From Agelas oroides (lineage: Eukaryota > Porifera > Demospongiae > Agelasida > Agelasidae): 64,000 nt of DNA. Positions 1-12,148 of the stretch are shown here, in pieces (within the stretch, counting starts at the first letter, position 1; every line of letters starts with the position of its first letter). Where the stretch lies: assembly GCA_949130485.1 (NCBI GenBank), contig OX422185.1:16185011-16249010 (forward strand). Reading direction: 5' to 3'. Both the position numbers and the translations under genes were made by a program. The notes below the pieces were generated by a model. That model was given only the letters and a program-made list of their open reading frames with translations. It did not search any database and was not told the origin of the DNA.

Positions 1-3000
1 GAGTTGTTGTTGGCTTTCAATGAGTGGGCACCTATTAGAGTGTAGAACAAGCACAAAACCTCATTAACACCTATAGCTGATTACATTCATTGGGAAAGAT
101 AAAATTTGGGAGGAGTCTTGACTAACAACTAATCAACTTCTCACCCAATATTACATGTTTCCATTGCAGTGCACAATTTGTATTTGTATATGCATCCATA
201 CAAATGTATACACAGGTATGTAAATGTCAATGCGCACATGGAAGTAACCCCTAAGACATGAGGACAGAACATTTTAACAAGATGTGTTCAACTGTTAGTG
301 TCAGAGATATGTTTTAGGACCATCAACCTGGAGGTGCTGTTGTGCAACATATAGGCAAACATAACGGTCCAAGCCATAGTAGTGATGAGGCTGAGGACAC
401 TTTACCACAAGCTGAGTGGCTTGAGTATCACCACCATCATCCTCTTCCCACAGCAGCAAGCCCAATGTCCAATACTACCATTTTTTACAAGAGTGAAAAG
501 TGACAAAATACAAACAGCAAAGATGGCATAAACGACAAAGACCTGTATGTGCATCATGCATAAATGTAGCCTCGTTTCCTGGCAACCGCCCAGCTTTTTG
601 TCTCTGGCAGTACAAAATATGGGAGCTCAACAATGTCCATTGTATTTTATAAGGTAGCAAAACATAACTGAACATAGGTAGGTTGCTGATTGTACCCATA
701 CATGATGCATTACCCACACCACAGTCAGAGGTCACTGTGTTCTAGTCATTTACATGTGTAGAGAAGGCTCCAACAAAGCATGAAAAAGATCCTGCAACTG
801 TGCGACTCACACTGCACCCTCGCTACCACTCCTCAGTTTATTAGGTCAGACTATATGAATGTGTCATCAATATTTTCACTATAATGATTGCGGTGCTACA
901 TGATATGTTAGTGCGCCACCATTTCTTGACCGTAAAGAACCTTAGTGCCACAGCGTTTAAATAGCACTGACATTCTTTGACTTCACACAACTAGCTGACA
1001 ATCATCGTGCTTAAATGACGTGCATCTTTTATTCATGTTCCTGCCGATCAAGTGTGACAAAAGTACTTGAAACGTTACATGTAACTACACATACCTCCTG
1101 TATTTTTCACTTTCTATAAATACTGTAATCTCTGTAATTCTGTACCCTTTCTTTTTATAGCACACCATAGCAAGCTTAGGTTAGTTCTATCTTTGTGCAG
1201 CGAAGGTCGAGACAAAAACATTCTGCATTGCTGTTGCAATTTTAGCAAAGCTCAAAGAAGTCATTTTTAATAGTAAGAATAAAGTTTTGTTAGTCAAGTG
1301 AAGTCCAAAAGAAATTAGTATTTTTGCCTTCGCTATTCTCTGCATATACTTCAGTTAATATTAAAACTAAAAACCCTACCATTCCACTCACACAGCTAAT
1401 TACATCATATCTGTCACATGTCAGATTTTATACCAGGATCCCCACTGATCCCCCGGCATACTTGAATGCTACAAGCACTTACCTCTTTAATCTCTGTAAA
1501 TCTCCATAAACTTCCCCGCATACTACCTAAGAATGGAATGGAATATATTTACGTGATTCTTAGAGCTTGTCCTACCCCACCCTGGGTAAGAGTAATGAAG
1601 CCTTGTGTGATGAACTACAAATTAGATTACACACAGGAAACCACAAGGTTGTGTCACTTAAGTGCATCATAATGAGATTCACAACTCATGGGTAGCAGCT
1701 TTTGTGCAGAGCTGTTATATTTAGGACGAAATTCCAAATATCTCAGGAAAAGCATTCCTGATTGGGACAAGCAAGAAACGATTCTGCGCGCATTGGCCTT
1801 TACAGCAATGTATCACATAAGGTAGAGGTCATAAATTGTGTGGGCTGTTTGTTACTAGTTTGATCTCTTTGTTGGTGATGGGCAGGTCCTTTTACGTGTG
1901 TTCATAGCCCCTCTACAACTTCAAGATACAAATAGCAGTGGCAGGGCTATCTCACTGGATGGCAGTTGCACAATGTCTGCGATAGTCTTGAACCCAGACC
2001 ATCCTGAAGATCGGTCTGGGTTTGAGACTACATCAGCAATTACAAAGCAATGTCATTTCCAGTCACTCAATTATTCCACCATTGTTACTTCATACTTCAC
2101 AGCGTTCCTTCAAGAACGAATCACATCATGCACCATTTGGAAGTACCACATAACTGGAACAATTTGCAGTCTGCAAGTTTGGTGGCTTGGCCCCAGACAG
2201 GGCATAAAAATATACTTGAGGAATGTCAAAGTAGGGGGAGCATAGGTGAGCAGCTGCACTGACTATCAGAGTCAGGATCACAATGGAGAGCTACAAAGTG
2301 GAGTTATATTGGAGGACACCACATTTATCACGTGTATAGTCATTATACTTGACTCTCATTGTTGGTGTCTTGGCCTTGGCAGATTTACATTGTAGGCTGT
2401 CTTTCACACGTTCCTTCACTAGTTCCATTTGCATTGCGCACTATGTCACTTCAGAATAGACGGGAGAGGGTACCAGAATTGGCAAAAATTGCTTCTACAA
2501 GCTGTTCCTTGATCCAGGAGGTCTCACAAGACTTGAATAAAGCTGGTGTAGTAGCAGTACGTTTGATCTAAATGGAACTCGACCAACACTTTGTCTGTTA
2601 AGCCTTTCAGAGTGGCTTGTCGGCATTCAAAAGCTACTATTGAAAGCCACTGCTCCGCCCTCTACTAGGTCCATTGCTCTTCGCCAATGCCACATTGTAA
2701 CAGTGAGCCCAGTATGAAATATTTCTGATATGAAACCTTGGAAAGCTACCGTTACTGACTTGTATATAGTCCCACAAGCACTTGTACCGTGTACTGTCTA
2801 CAAAACTGGATTTCTCCCGTCTTACCATCCATTATTTTTTGCCAATGCCACATTGCAATACAACAGTTCCAGTATTTTACTTTGGGAAGCTGCTGTTAGT
2901 GACTTGTGTCCCACAAAGTCTTGTTTTGCCGTTTTACACATAAATGGCTGGATTTCTCCCATTTTGCACTGCTTATGGCGACTTTTTTTAGCTTCATACA

Positions 3001-4497
3001 ATCTAACAACGCCTGACAAGTTGCATGATTCCACTAGCTAGCTCTGAGGTTGCCTGATATAATGGCTACAGTCCCACAAAGGTACCGCATACCTGTGATT
3101 TCAATGTAACATGGATAAGATCAAAGGGCATGCCACATTCAGTATGAATATTAATGAGAGAGTGATCACATGTCTGAGTTATGTGCATTTCCAATCCATG
3201 TCCTTCTCTACTATTTACGGTGATGGGCAGGTCAATTTATCAGAGAACACTGTCACCTCTCGCTTGAGGTACTTGAACAAAGCCATGAGTTTGCGGACTT
3301 ATACGAAGTAAAACTAGCAACGTCCTAGTGTTGAGCTAGCTACAAGTACGTACAAGTGGCATAGAGGGGTAGGGCCAAGAGCTACTGCATGCACTATGTC
3401 ATTATGCCTTGTAAGAAAAACAATACTGGCTGAGTTTAATTCCCCACCATGTTTTATGGCTATACAGTATATTTCTAGCAAGAACTCTGTGAGCTGGGTG
3501 TAGCTCATATTTGTGTGATTGATTAATTTTCATAATTATGTATTATTATATGTACTCCAGAGCCCCTTCCCACATACATACCTGGTTGTCTTTGAAAGCA
3601 CTTTGTCAAGTAGGTCGTTATTATTAATGCTGCTCACGATGATGCACCAAGACAATCATACTGAATGGAAGATGGTCACATCTGGAAGGGAGAAAACAGG
3701 AAACTTGAAACGTAGTGTGCATCAAAACATGCAACACAGGGCTGTACTAGAACTGGTTCAGCCATGGTCATACACTGTTTTTTGTGAATGTTTGTGAGTT
3801 GTAGTGCTGCCTCTCAGAACAAGCATGCAAGACTAATACTACACTCAAAGTTTAACTCTCAGAATCATGTTATTGATCAAATGGCTGCTGGTGAAGAGAG
3901 ATATAGGATAGTAAAATCTTGAGTATCCCAAGTATTCAGCTGTGAAATTCAGCATTCTGGTTTGCAGGCCTATAAAGGGTATTTGGATAAATTTTTGGGG
4001 GAGAGGTGGGGGCAGTCCTCAGATTCCCATACATTATTGCATGCATCCAAATGCGGCTACATGGACAGGTATTTTGAGGGCAACTGTGAAAGCTGGAACA
4101 CAGGAATGCGAAACGGAAATAAGATGCAAAGTGCACCAGAAATAAGATGCATGGTATTGTCCGAAACGCGTCCTGCGCAGTGGGTGACTTTGCATAATAT
4201 CGAGGTCTGTTTTATAAGGGAGATGTGGTTCGTCGATTGTTCATGCACATAATATGTTTTCTTAGTTGTAAACTGGATACGCTTTGTTAGCTACTATTGT
4301 ATCCAATGCTCTGGAGCATAAATTGTCTATAATAAATAAAAAAAATAATAATAAAAGTGTGCCATGATGAAGTTGCATGCACACATTGTGAAGGTGCACA
4401 TGGCTATTGGCGCGACCGCCAAGTATATTTGCTAGCAGTTTAGTTTGCAGGTTCAGGCGAGTCCGTTTGTCAGTCTGTCAGTTAAGGACGTTGAAGA

Positions 4498-4605
4498 ATG
4501 GCCAAGTGTGAAGTTATCGATCTAACTCTGTCTGATAGTGACTCTGATAGTGATTTCATCCAAGCGAAGAAAGCCGAAGTAGAGCCCAAGTCCCTCTTTT
4601 GCTGA
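4498..4605 (+). CDS. Short acidic ORF with SUMO-interaction-like motif, copy 1 (frameshifted)
   Basis: A 35-codon ORF starts at ATG 4498 after a run containing GTCAGTCTGTCAG. It begins MAKCEVIDLTLSDSDSDSD. The hydrophobic VIDLT followed by alternating Ser and Asp is the classical shape of a SUMO-interacting motif. Against the second copy at 26258 there is one extra T in this copy (around 4553-4555). That T changes the ending from a basic SSKRRKPK tail to FIQAKKAEVEPKSLFC. It could be the first coding exon of a gene carried by an old mobile element, or a chance ORF. Function is unknown; the motif reading is inference. Confidence 0.3.
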   Translation: MAKCEVIDLTLSDSDSDSDFIQAKKAEVEPKSLFC

Positions 4606-4960
4606 CATATAGGTATGCCTACCTGTAAGGAGAGATTATTTTACAGGACTCATGCACGTACATAGAAATGTACTGTAGTCTCGCAAAGTCAGGCAGACTC
4701 ATTTGCATTGTCAGTGAAGGGGAAACGATTTACTGGCTCTAGTGGAAAGACGTCTCTAGATCTGTCAAAATGTTTTTCAAGGATAGGCTGCTGGGCCTAC
4801 GGAAGATGGCTGTGCTGTTACACGAAGTAGCTGCTGGGAGGCTACCATTCATCGTGACTTCCTGCATCATTTCTGTATAACTTCCTGTGTGAAACGACAT
4901 TACTTCCGTCATGGGGCCTTTACCCAGGCAAAACCATCAACACAAGGTAGATACAAGATA

Positions 4961-5175
4961 TAGTAGGAAGTCACTTATCCAAACTTCCGTCAGTTATCCA
5001 AATCTTCACTTATCCGAACCCCCAAAGTAGTGATCTTGATAGACACTTTGCTGTGCATTAAATGGAAAGCACTCCACTTTGTATACAAAGAGTACTGTTT
5101 CACTCAGTCCAAACATTTCAGTTATTGGAACACCCCTTGGTCCCAGCATGTTTGGATAAGTGACCTCCTACCATA
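4961..5175. mobile_element. Small TIR element (MITE), pogo/mariner-like, ancestral to the duplication
   Basis: The left end carries GTCACTTATCCAAAC (4970-4984) and the right end its exact complement GTTTGGATAAGTGAC (5150-5164), within a longer imperfect inverted repeat starting TAGTAGGA and ending TCCTACCATA. TA dinucleotides flank it. It has no coding capacity. The same element lies at the matching place in copy 2 (28622-28865), so it was there before the unit was duplicated. The TA flank and GGATAA-type end suggest a Tc1/mariner/pogo relative, which is inference. Confidence 0.65.
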
Positions 5176-5592
5176 TAAGCTAGCTTGGTCTTCACATCAA
5201 CCTCCACAAGTGCTTTTAGTGTTCTCAAACATACGTTTATATTGAACTAGATAATACGGTAACTTCTTGACAAGAACAGGAAGAGTATACTGACAACTTA
5301 ATACACATACACAGACTAACATGTGGAATGAGTGTAACCATGGAAACACTGGTCTTGATAGAACTAACCACAAACCCACAAGCACACTTCACTATATACT
5401 GTAACACAGTTTACACAGTGCAATTGGTCACAAACAGTGGGACAGGAAATGACACAGCTGTTATCCCAATACATTTGGTGACCCATACTGTACTACTCCT
5501 TGTTAAGTGCATATGCCTGTATCTCTATATGAAGGAAATGAGTGCCTAGCAGTGAGAGCAGCGAGATGCATTGTGTGCTTTGTTTAGAGTAC

Positions 5593-6127
5593 TTAACTCT
5601 TTACCGACCGTAACGCGTTATTGCAATATTACGCAGATGACCATAATAATCGCGAACGAAGCGGTCAAGATGATGTGTTGTGTAGTCTGTTTTATATCTC
5701 CAGCTGTAAACCAGCTACAGACTTCTGGTAAAAAGCAATGGATAGCATTAGGCTTTGGCTACTTACGCTGTAGTTATGAAGCATACCACTGAAGTACAAG
5801 CTTGCAGATAAACGTGAACTTTTCAAACTGGAAGTTGCCGTCTTCGGTATGTTCTGATACTTGTAACCTTTGCTGTTACAACCCTGTTTCCTTTGAAATC
5901 TGCAGAGAGGTTAGAGCTTTCTATTAGCTATTTGTAGCTTTTTGTTTCATCTCTGTAGCTTGTTTACTTCATGAGATTGGTCCCGTTAAAAATGGCCTCT
6001 TCTATCTTCGGGAAAAGACTTGCAAACGCAGGTATGTATTCATGACGCTAAAACGCATCAATGGTCATACGGGAACACTAATTTCATGACGCTAAAACAA
6101 ACGCGTCATTGGTCGGTAAAGAGTTAA
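5593..6127. mobile_element. TTAA-flanked TIR element (piggyBac-like MITE), present only in copy 1
   Basis: TTAA at 5593-5596 and 6124-6127 flank a 527-bp element whose ends are CTCTTTACCGACC and GGTCGGTAAAGAG, perfect inverted repeats. The matching sites in copy 2 (near 29305) and copy 3 (near 35185) read straight through with a single TTAA and no element. The left flank of copy 1 also lacks about 17 bp found in the empty sites. TTAA target duplication is the hallmark of piggyBac transposases. No transposase is encoded. Confidence 0.8.
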
Positions 6128-6186
6128 CAGCGAACATGCACTTGTAAACAGAATGCACATAGCAATGTGAGTAAAGTACGCACAAA

Positions 6187-6265
6187 CATGCACACACACA
6201 CACACTACATCTACACACACAAACACTACATCTACACAAACACTACACATACACACAATCATACA
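6187..6265. repeat. CA/CTACA-rich microsatellite
   Basis: This is a run of CACACA broken by CTACAT and CTACAA motifs. Related CA tracts occupy the same place in copy 2 (29371-29425) and copy 3 (35240-35280), so the microsatellite predates the duplications and has changed length since. Confidence 0.85.
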
Positions 6266-6956
6266 TACCAACACATGCCAACCCATAATAAATACTGGAT
6301 GGAGGAAATTTTACCTGCATGGGGTTAAATTTTCTTTTTTTGCCATCATTTTAGAACCGATGAAATTAATATGTTGAATTGTGTTTGTTGCCTTCTGAAT
6401 GTAATGGTTACACTTTACCAGTGTGTTTGTAGGATCTAACTAATAAGTCTTAGTGAAGTGTCCTTAATTCAGGTGGTGGATAGTACGCATATGATGTTGG
6501 AAAGAGTCCTGTTTTTTAGGGGTGTCCTTTAAGAGGGAATCCAGTGTATCTCATGCTGCGATACATGTCCTTAGAAGTGATTTCATTAGTAAGAATGTTT
6601 CTGTGTATGTGTGTCTGCACTGCAGCTTCACCACAATTGGAGGCTTCTTTGGAGAATTGGAAAGCTTTTTGTGAAACAGATTGCATTTGTAAAGTAGCAG
6701 AAGGCTTCTTCTGAAGATGCGAAAGGCCTCATTTGTATGCATGTACTTTCCTGAAAATAAAGGCTTTGCATCAGTTTCCAGACCTTTGTTCAAGCCTTCT
6801 GAAGCTGCAATTGTGGCGCAGTAGTGAAAATGGTTTCTGAAACGTATCATTTCTAATGACATGTAACGGTACAAGCTGTTAAGTTTGGACACAAGATAAA
6901 GATCAGCATGCAGCTCAGGCATCCGAGTTAAACAAACCCAAGAGTAATTGAAAATA

Positions 6957-7545
6957 TGTGACCTGCTGAGCGAAAAACTTGCACATCGCGCATTTTATGA
7001 AAATCGAGATAAGACCGGAAATCGGTATACCAATGTGTATTTGTGCGGCAGAAAAATAATGGAAGTGATCAGTTACATGGTTCCCAAGCTACAGAGCGAA
7101 ATGCGTAGTGGATGCGGAACATAACTTTTCGAGAAAACGCCATGTTTTTACATTGCTACTGTAAATTTTAACATCTCCGTATACTATCATGTTACGTAAA
7201 TTTACACGTGTTCTTGTAAAAAAGCAGCTTGGAAGTTGGCAAAGACAGTTGGGAAAGACAGCGGTTATAGAAGCGGGGGCTTACATAGTGTCTATTGAAA
7301 AACGCGTACAAGCTGTCCATAGCAACGCGTTCCCGTATTTCACTGGCCCGCCTGTGAGTTCAATCTTATATCATCTCTATAGTAGCAGAGCCAGGCTTCA
7401 TAATTCAGTATGATACAGTCCAAGCCCCCTGTGACATGTTGGTGTAATCTGAGTTTAGCTGGGAAATGACCTGTACGGATAAAATTGCCTCTAAGTCAAA
7501 TTCAATATTTGCGTGAAGTGCCGGGTTTTCGCTCAGCGGGTCACA
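6957..7545. mobile_element. TIR element with GTGACC(T/C)GCTGAGCGAAAA ends, copy A
   Basis: The element opens with TGTGACCTGCTGAGCG and closes with CGCTCAGCGGGTCACA, giving roughly 20-bp terminal inverted repeats, 589 bp in all. Copy 3 of the unit lacks it: the flanks join near 35935. A second copy, inverted, lies at 11262-11728. The left flank ends in TA and the right flank begins with TA, which would fit a mariner-type TA target site, but the second copy does not confirm it. It holds a 74-codon open frame with no recognisable domain. Confidence 0.8.
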
Positions 7546-7736
7546 TAATTACTTTCATAATGAAGAGCGTATTCTGCACTTACTAAAGGCTGTTCTAAAT
7601 TTCTATTTACATTCCCACCCTCAATAACACTACTGCTCTTGCCTAGTTTCATGGTCAGGCTGCCTGACTCTAGTGATCATACATGTCATACAATAACATA
7701 CACATCACATGTATTTACTTCTATTTACATTCACAG

Positions 7737-7820
7737 TCTCTATGGGAATCGTATTGGTGATGATGGAGCAAGATGTCTCTCTGTAGCGATGGTGAACATG
7801 GTCAACCTTCAAGTGTTAGA
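7737..7820 (+). CDS. LRR exon 1 of 7 (ribonuclease-inhibitor-type leucine-rich repeat)
   Basis: This is an 84-bp exon behind the acceptor TTTACATTCACAG and before the donor GTAAGTTGAC. It begins with the last base of a codon and ends with GA, so both introns are phase 2. It encodes one LRR that starts LYGNRIGDDGARCLSVAM and ends NMVNLQVL. It has the RI-type spacing: LxxN, then I, DxG, and two later leucine positions. In a receptor this forms one beta-strand/alpha-helix step of the solenoid. Its closest relative in the window is exon 36122, which lies at the same position of duplicated unit copy 3. It cannot be a terminal exon because it has no start codon and needs an upstream partner. Confidence 0.85.
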
Positions 7821-8080
7821 GTAAGTTGACAGCTACACTGAAGTGCATCCTGACGTACACAGTTACATAATAACCTCATATATTTAAGCTATATGTGGAT
7901 GTCCATCTTTGTAAGTTAACCTGCTACAAGGAGTGCATCCTGACCTACACAGTCATATTGTAACTACATATGTATATTCAACGTTTTTTGTAGGCATGTA
8001 TGTCCACCAACGTAACCTAGCTACAACTTATGAGCGTGTGCTTAACTTTTCATCAAGCATGAGGCCTACTGTAAATTGCG

Positions 8081-8141
8081 GAATGGACTGTAGAATGGAC
8101 TGCAGCATGGACTGTGTAATGAATGGATTGCAGAATGGACT
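8081..8141. repeat. Short minisatellite with GAATGGACTG core
   Basis: There are about five imperfect copies of GAATGGACTG-like units in about 60 bp, downstream of LRR exon 1. The same degenerate array sits downstream of the paralogous exon 36122 at about 36915-36975. Confidence 0.7.
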
Positions 8142-9506
8142 CATTCTGCTGACTCACTGAAAGTGAAAGTATGCTTTGGTCTGATGCTGAAATGACCACT
8201 TTGCATTCCCTCCGAGTGCAGGAACACTACTGGCCACTACAATGCACTCACAGTTATCTATGCTAGCTGCTGTTAGAGCAACCATTGTTCTCTTTCTGAG
8301 GACTCACCATCCGAGTCGGCTATCGCTGCAGTGCAGCTTCCGAGTTAATGCTTTGAAATTCTGCAAGCATGGAGCATGTTTTGGGCTACTCTGACTGGCT
8401 TCAGCAGCTCAAAACTAAAGCATACAAGACTAGTTGTCCTTGGATGAAAAGTTAGGTCAATACATATGCCATAACTTTTTGGATCTTGCCAACTAACTCA
8501 TGAGTCAGCCGTATTGGAAAAGCATGGTTGGAAGTGAAACAATACGAGACTAGATGAAGACATGTCATCTAACAAATGGAGAGATTCACTCCCGAGATTG
8601 GTTGCTACTCTCAAAATATATGTGGCATATAACCTAGTCCCCAGGCTTTCCAGCCTGTACACAGACAGTAAACATTGTGTGTAAAACTTGTACAATCGGG
8701 AAGTTAATGATGTTTGCACACTGGAGAGCCCAAGGACAAGGCTAGCTAGTGTAAATATACCCATGTTGGCATGTGGTTTGGTTCCCATGCCTTCCAGAAG
8801 TGTATGTACTTGTACTGTAGTAGTACAGTAATACTCATGGGTGCCAAGAGGCTGTCATTTTGGTATTGGACCTGAGCTGTATTACTGTCTCCTGCACCCA
8901 GAAATATGAAGGCTTCAATCCCAATGGTATAGCCCTTCCGTGAGCCAAACACATCACAACTAGTGCTACACAGTATAGCCTATATGAGCAAGAGAAGTGA
9001 GCAAGCCCCAAATGCATGCATATGGCAATTATTCACATACGTAAACTGTGGTAGTATCTCCCAATACTTATACATCGCAAGATGTTTGTGAAAATTGCAA
9101 CCATTAGCACTTTGATGTGCCATCATTGTCATACATACATTGTAGTTCTTCAGGAAGCAGCAGCAAATATCACAATGATGGTTGGAATAAAATCCAAGTA
9201 TCTGATGCTTGGCGTCATTTTACAACACGTAATCTGATTTTGTTCTTTGAATGCATTATAGCACGTTTACATAGACATCAGTCTTCTACAAAACTAGATT
9301 AACAGTTACAAGCAGAGAATAATAGTAAAGCTTGTGAGAGTTATTTTTATGCGCCAGTTCACAACATCAGCAGTTATTCAGTTATAATGCTAGTTAGCCT
9401 TGTTCTTAGGCTTCTTGCATTTTATTTCCCTGCTCGCAATTGCATTACTGTATGGAAGCAGATGAGAGGTCTGGGTTTTCATGGGGGTGATGACAGGTGG
9501 ATGCTA

Positions 9507-10028
9507 GTTGAACACTAGCCATGTTCCCAGGCACGGAGGAGGGGGAGAAAGAATGCCTGCACTTAATCACCCAGGAATTTCATGGCAACCATGTTCGTAC
9601 ATGTACGTATGTATACTGGTGACATAATAAACTCGCCATGTTGATGTACTGGTTGGCGTTCTGTTTGAGTGAGTGCGATATAAACCAATGAATGCGTTTA
9701 CCTAAGAAACATACCCTTATGCGGATATCCACCAATTTCGGTAAGTCCATTCCGACCACTGCCTATCAGACATTTCTTATTGTATTGAACAGTATAAAAC
9801 AGGGCAGAGCATGTAGCAGTGATGTTTATAGCATCCTAAGAGTGAAAGCTGAGGTATTTTATCAAGGTTTATGCTATTCATGTGAACCATTGATCGTCAT
9901 ATTAGTACATACCCCTAATTCTGCCACATGGCCTTTGCTATAATTAGGTGCATGCATGAACAGTGTAAACCAGGCGCTCTTTCTCCCCCCCTCCTCCTCC
10001 GCACCTGGGAATGAGGCTAGTTGCACAC
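9507..10028. mobile_element. TIR element with TAGCC...TTCCCAGG ends and 9-bp target duplication (MULE-like)
   Basis: The element is 9516-10019, starting TAGCCATGTTCCCAGGC and ending CACCTGGGAATGAGGCTA. Flanking 9-mers are GTTGAACAC (9507-9515) and GTTGCACAC (10020-10028), a target duplication with one change. Polypurine GGAGGAGGGGG follows the left end and its complement precedes the right end. Other family members are at 54329, 58736 and 59558. A 9-bp duplication is typical of Mutator-like elements. The interior has an 83-codon open frame without recognisable features. Confidence 0.75.
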
Positions 10029-10404
10029 AAGTTGGAAGTTTGTGGAGTTTACTACATATTTACTGCAGATTTGACAACATAACCTAGTTACATGAGTGAA
10101 GCAAATTTTGAGGTGTGTGTGAGGCTTGTGCGGATGTTCGTACAAGGTGTTAGGCTTTGTTAGACCCACCACTTTAACAGCAGCTGGGTAAAGGAACCTA
10201 TCAATTTTACAATGCAATGTTTTGTTATTCCATACTTGTTAGTGTCATTACTTGGGTGAGAAGGAATTTATTTTCTTTTAGTGTAACTACTAACTAGCCA
10301 TGTTCCTAGACCTACCCCTAGACTTGGTCTTATGACCATGAATATAATCAGGAGGCGTAGTGAGACTTCACACATGATGTCTATCACTTACGTATGTACA
10401 AACA

Positions 10405-10958
10405 CAAGAGCACATGATCACATCATTTTATTGTGTAGGGTGATGTCATTTTTTATTGCGGAGAGAGGAGGTAGAGCGTGTAACTTCTTATTTCGGATGT
10501 GGTGAAAGCAGAATCTTTTGCATGTACTATAAATAGCACATCCGGTCAGGTTATAGCAAGTTTGCGGGTGAAGTGTGAGTAAAAGTAGCTGCAAAACAAT
10601 CGAGTTAGAGGCTTACCGGTAGGATAAGGACCGTTTGTTACCGAAGAAGCTCGAGAGTTTGAGTGAAAGGCCACGTGGCCCTCTTCAACTGTCCGGTGTG
10701 GATAGCATCGTAACACAAAGTTCCTCATGTCAGGAAGGGCTGACAACCGTTCCTGTGTAGCTAGAACTTGCCAGGTAAGCTTGGAGCGCTCACACCTTGT
10801 TGACTATGAGGGTAACACTGCGTTGTGAGGTCGTAGATCGTGGAGGTGTGAACTTGTGGGAAGGTGTGTTTTATTTTCAGTACTCTGTTTGAATTTTTGG
10901 CAGTTACACATTTTTCCTCCTCTCTCCGCAATAAAAGTGACATCATCATGCACTCTTG
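10405..10958. mobile_element. Inverted-repeat element with CAAGAG...GATGATGTCA ends
   Basis: The left end (CAAGAGCACATGATCACA, then GATGTCATTTTTTATTGC GGAGAGAGGAGG) pairs with the right end (CCTCCTCTCTCCGCAATA, then GTGACATCATCATGCACT CTTG). Arms are about 45-90 bp and imperfect at the left. There is no coding capacity and no clear target duplication. A 49-bp palindrome made of almost only these termini is at 58467-58515. Confidence 0.7.
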
Positions 10959-11261
10959 AGGAATACCATGCGTGTGTGAGGGACTGGCGCTAACTGGTGA
11001 TGTAGACTATGTATAACACACAACTGGTTCTGCTTTTTATACTACTATGTTTTAGTTTTCCTAATACTTAGGAAGGTGCATGCTATTCTTGCACAGCATA
11101 ATCAGTACCTGAAGGTACAGGAGCATGTATAAAAAGAACCGTACCGTATCTATGCACACAATTTAACACAAAGTAGAATGAGTGACATCTAGCTGCAAGT
11201 GTTTGCTAGAATTATCGTGTCACTGCGGTGACAAGTGGTAGGGTGGTGATACTGCATCATT

Positions 11262-11728
11262 TGTGACCCGCTGAGCGAAAATCCGGCACTTCCCGCAAAC
11301 ATTGAATTCGACTTAGAAGCGATTTTATCTGCACAGGTCATTTTCCAGCTAAACTCAGATCATTGTACCAACGTGTCACAGGGGGCTTACACTGTATCAT
11401 ACTGAATTATGAAGCCCAGCTCTGCTACTATAACGATGATATAAGCTCAAACTCACAGGCAGGTCAGCGAACTACGGGAACGCATTGCTATGGACAGCTG
11501 GTACGCGTTCTTCAAAAAAACACGATTCACACGTTTCCAGTCCATATACGGTTGTCTTTCTGTCTATAGACACAATGTAAGCCCCCGCGTTCACAACCGC
11601 TGTCTTTCCCAACTGTCTTTGGCGACTTTCAAGCTGCCTTTTTACAAGAACACGTGTCAATTTTACATACCACGATAGGATACGGAGATAAATGTGGGAT
11701 GTGCCGGGTTTTCGCTCAGCGGGTCACA
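11262..11728. mobile_element. TIR element with GTGACCCGCTGAGCGAAAA ends, copy B (inverted relative to 6957)
   Basis: It opens TGTGACCCGCTGAGCGAAAA and closes TTTTCGCTCAGCGGGTCACA, a perfect 20-bp inverted repeat. Its interior matches the reverse complement of 7545-7200, so the two copies lie in opposite orientation about 4 kb apart. A possible ATTT duplication flanks GTGACC/GGTCAC. No gene. Confidence 0.85.
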
Positions 11729-11847
11729 TTTACAAGAGCCAAACAGCTGAATGCACCAGCAGTGAACAAACTAAGCCAACAGCATAGCCAATCACATTTA
11801 GAAAAACGTACAAAAGTAACAGAACTGTGGAAAGTGTAATTCTAAGC

Positions 11848-11900
11848 TGATTGGTCAATATTGTCCGTGGTGGGCGTGGCCATGTAGTTTTGACGCTGCT
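11848..11900 (+). promoter_or_regulatory. Promoter-like segment: inverted CCAAT box and GC-type box
   Basis: CTGATTGGTCAAT (inverted CCAAT) is followed closely by GTGGGCGTGGCC, about 80-100 bp before the ATG at 11948. The spacing fits a TATA-less animal promoter for the small ORF there. It is supported by motif only. Confidence 0.3.
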
Positions 11901-11947
11901 AGCAACGCTCGTGCATAGTTACGGTTACAGTGTGCGCAAAGAGAAGT

Positions 11948-12148
11948 ATGGCAGGCTCCTCAAGAGACCTTTTTGACGATACTATACTGGAATTCATCGG
12001 CGAAACGAGCGAAGCAAGCGAAGACGACATTCACACGCTATTTGAGGTACTTCCGCTTGACTGGGAAACAATGCCCCCTGCCCCAGCTCCGCCCATACCT
12101 GCAATTGGAGAACTCCACCCGTCTTTTGCACACACTACTTTGCAGTGA
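11948..12148 (+). CDS. Short acidic/proline-rich ORF, possible first exon of a decayed element-borne gene
   Basis: The ORF has 66 codons from ATG 11948 in a good start context. An upstream in-frame ATG at 11930 also exists. It starts MAGSSRDLFDDTILEFIG, continues with an acidic GETSEASEDD stretch, and has a proline run PPAPAPPIPAIG near residue 50. A GT donor-like site (GAG/GTACTT, 12046/12047) could end the exon earlier. About 110 bp after the stop is a putative acceptor (ACCTAG, to 12259), followed by a frame coding SKKRR, IIINSDYEED and a stop (12260-12305). This looks like the two ends of a nuclear protein gene with its middle missing. The protein family is not recognised. Confidence 0.35.
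   Translation: MAGSSRDLFDDTILEFIGETSEASEDDIHTLFEVLPLDWETMPPAPAPPIPAIGELHPSFAHTTLQ

Larger units (their letters stand above)
1..8900 (+). repeat. Segmental duplication, copy 1 of the LRR exon-intron unit
   Basis: Bases 1-4907 match 22427-26674. Bases 4908-5590 match 28569-29300. Bases 5268-8900 match 34845-37660. This is non-coding intron sequence except exon 7737. Relative to copy 2 it keeps about 740 bp (about 2811-3550) that copy 2 lacks. Relative to copies 2 and 3 it carries two extra elements (5597-6123 and 6957-7545). Bases 1-4490 hold no gene that can be supported; the short open frames there are not conserved in reading frame between copies. Confidence 0.85.

Noticed and set aside
160..200. 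TTTCCATTGCAG as a splice acceptor for an extra exon (also at 22585 and 33748)
   Set aside because: No conserved reading frame or LRR signature follows in any of the three copies.
6551..6922. 123-codon minus-strand frame, with a 99-codon counterpart at 35592-35891
   Set aside because: The copies carry frame-changing gaps relative to each other; conservation is that of the duplicated intron.
7189..7413. ORF inside the GTGACC element with a partly conserved counterpart at 11472-11660
   Set aside because: The resemblance follows DNA identity of the element copies; no start-stop structure is shared and no domain is recognised.
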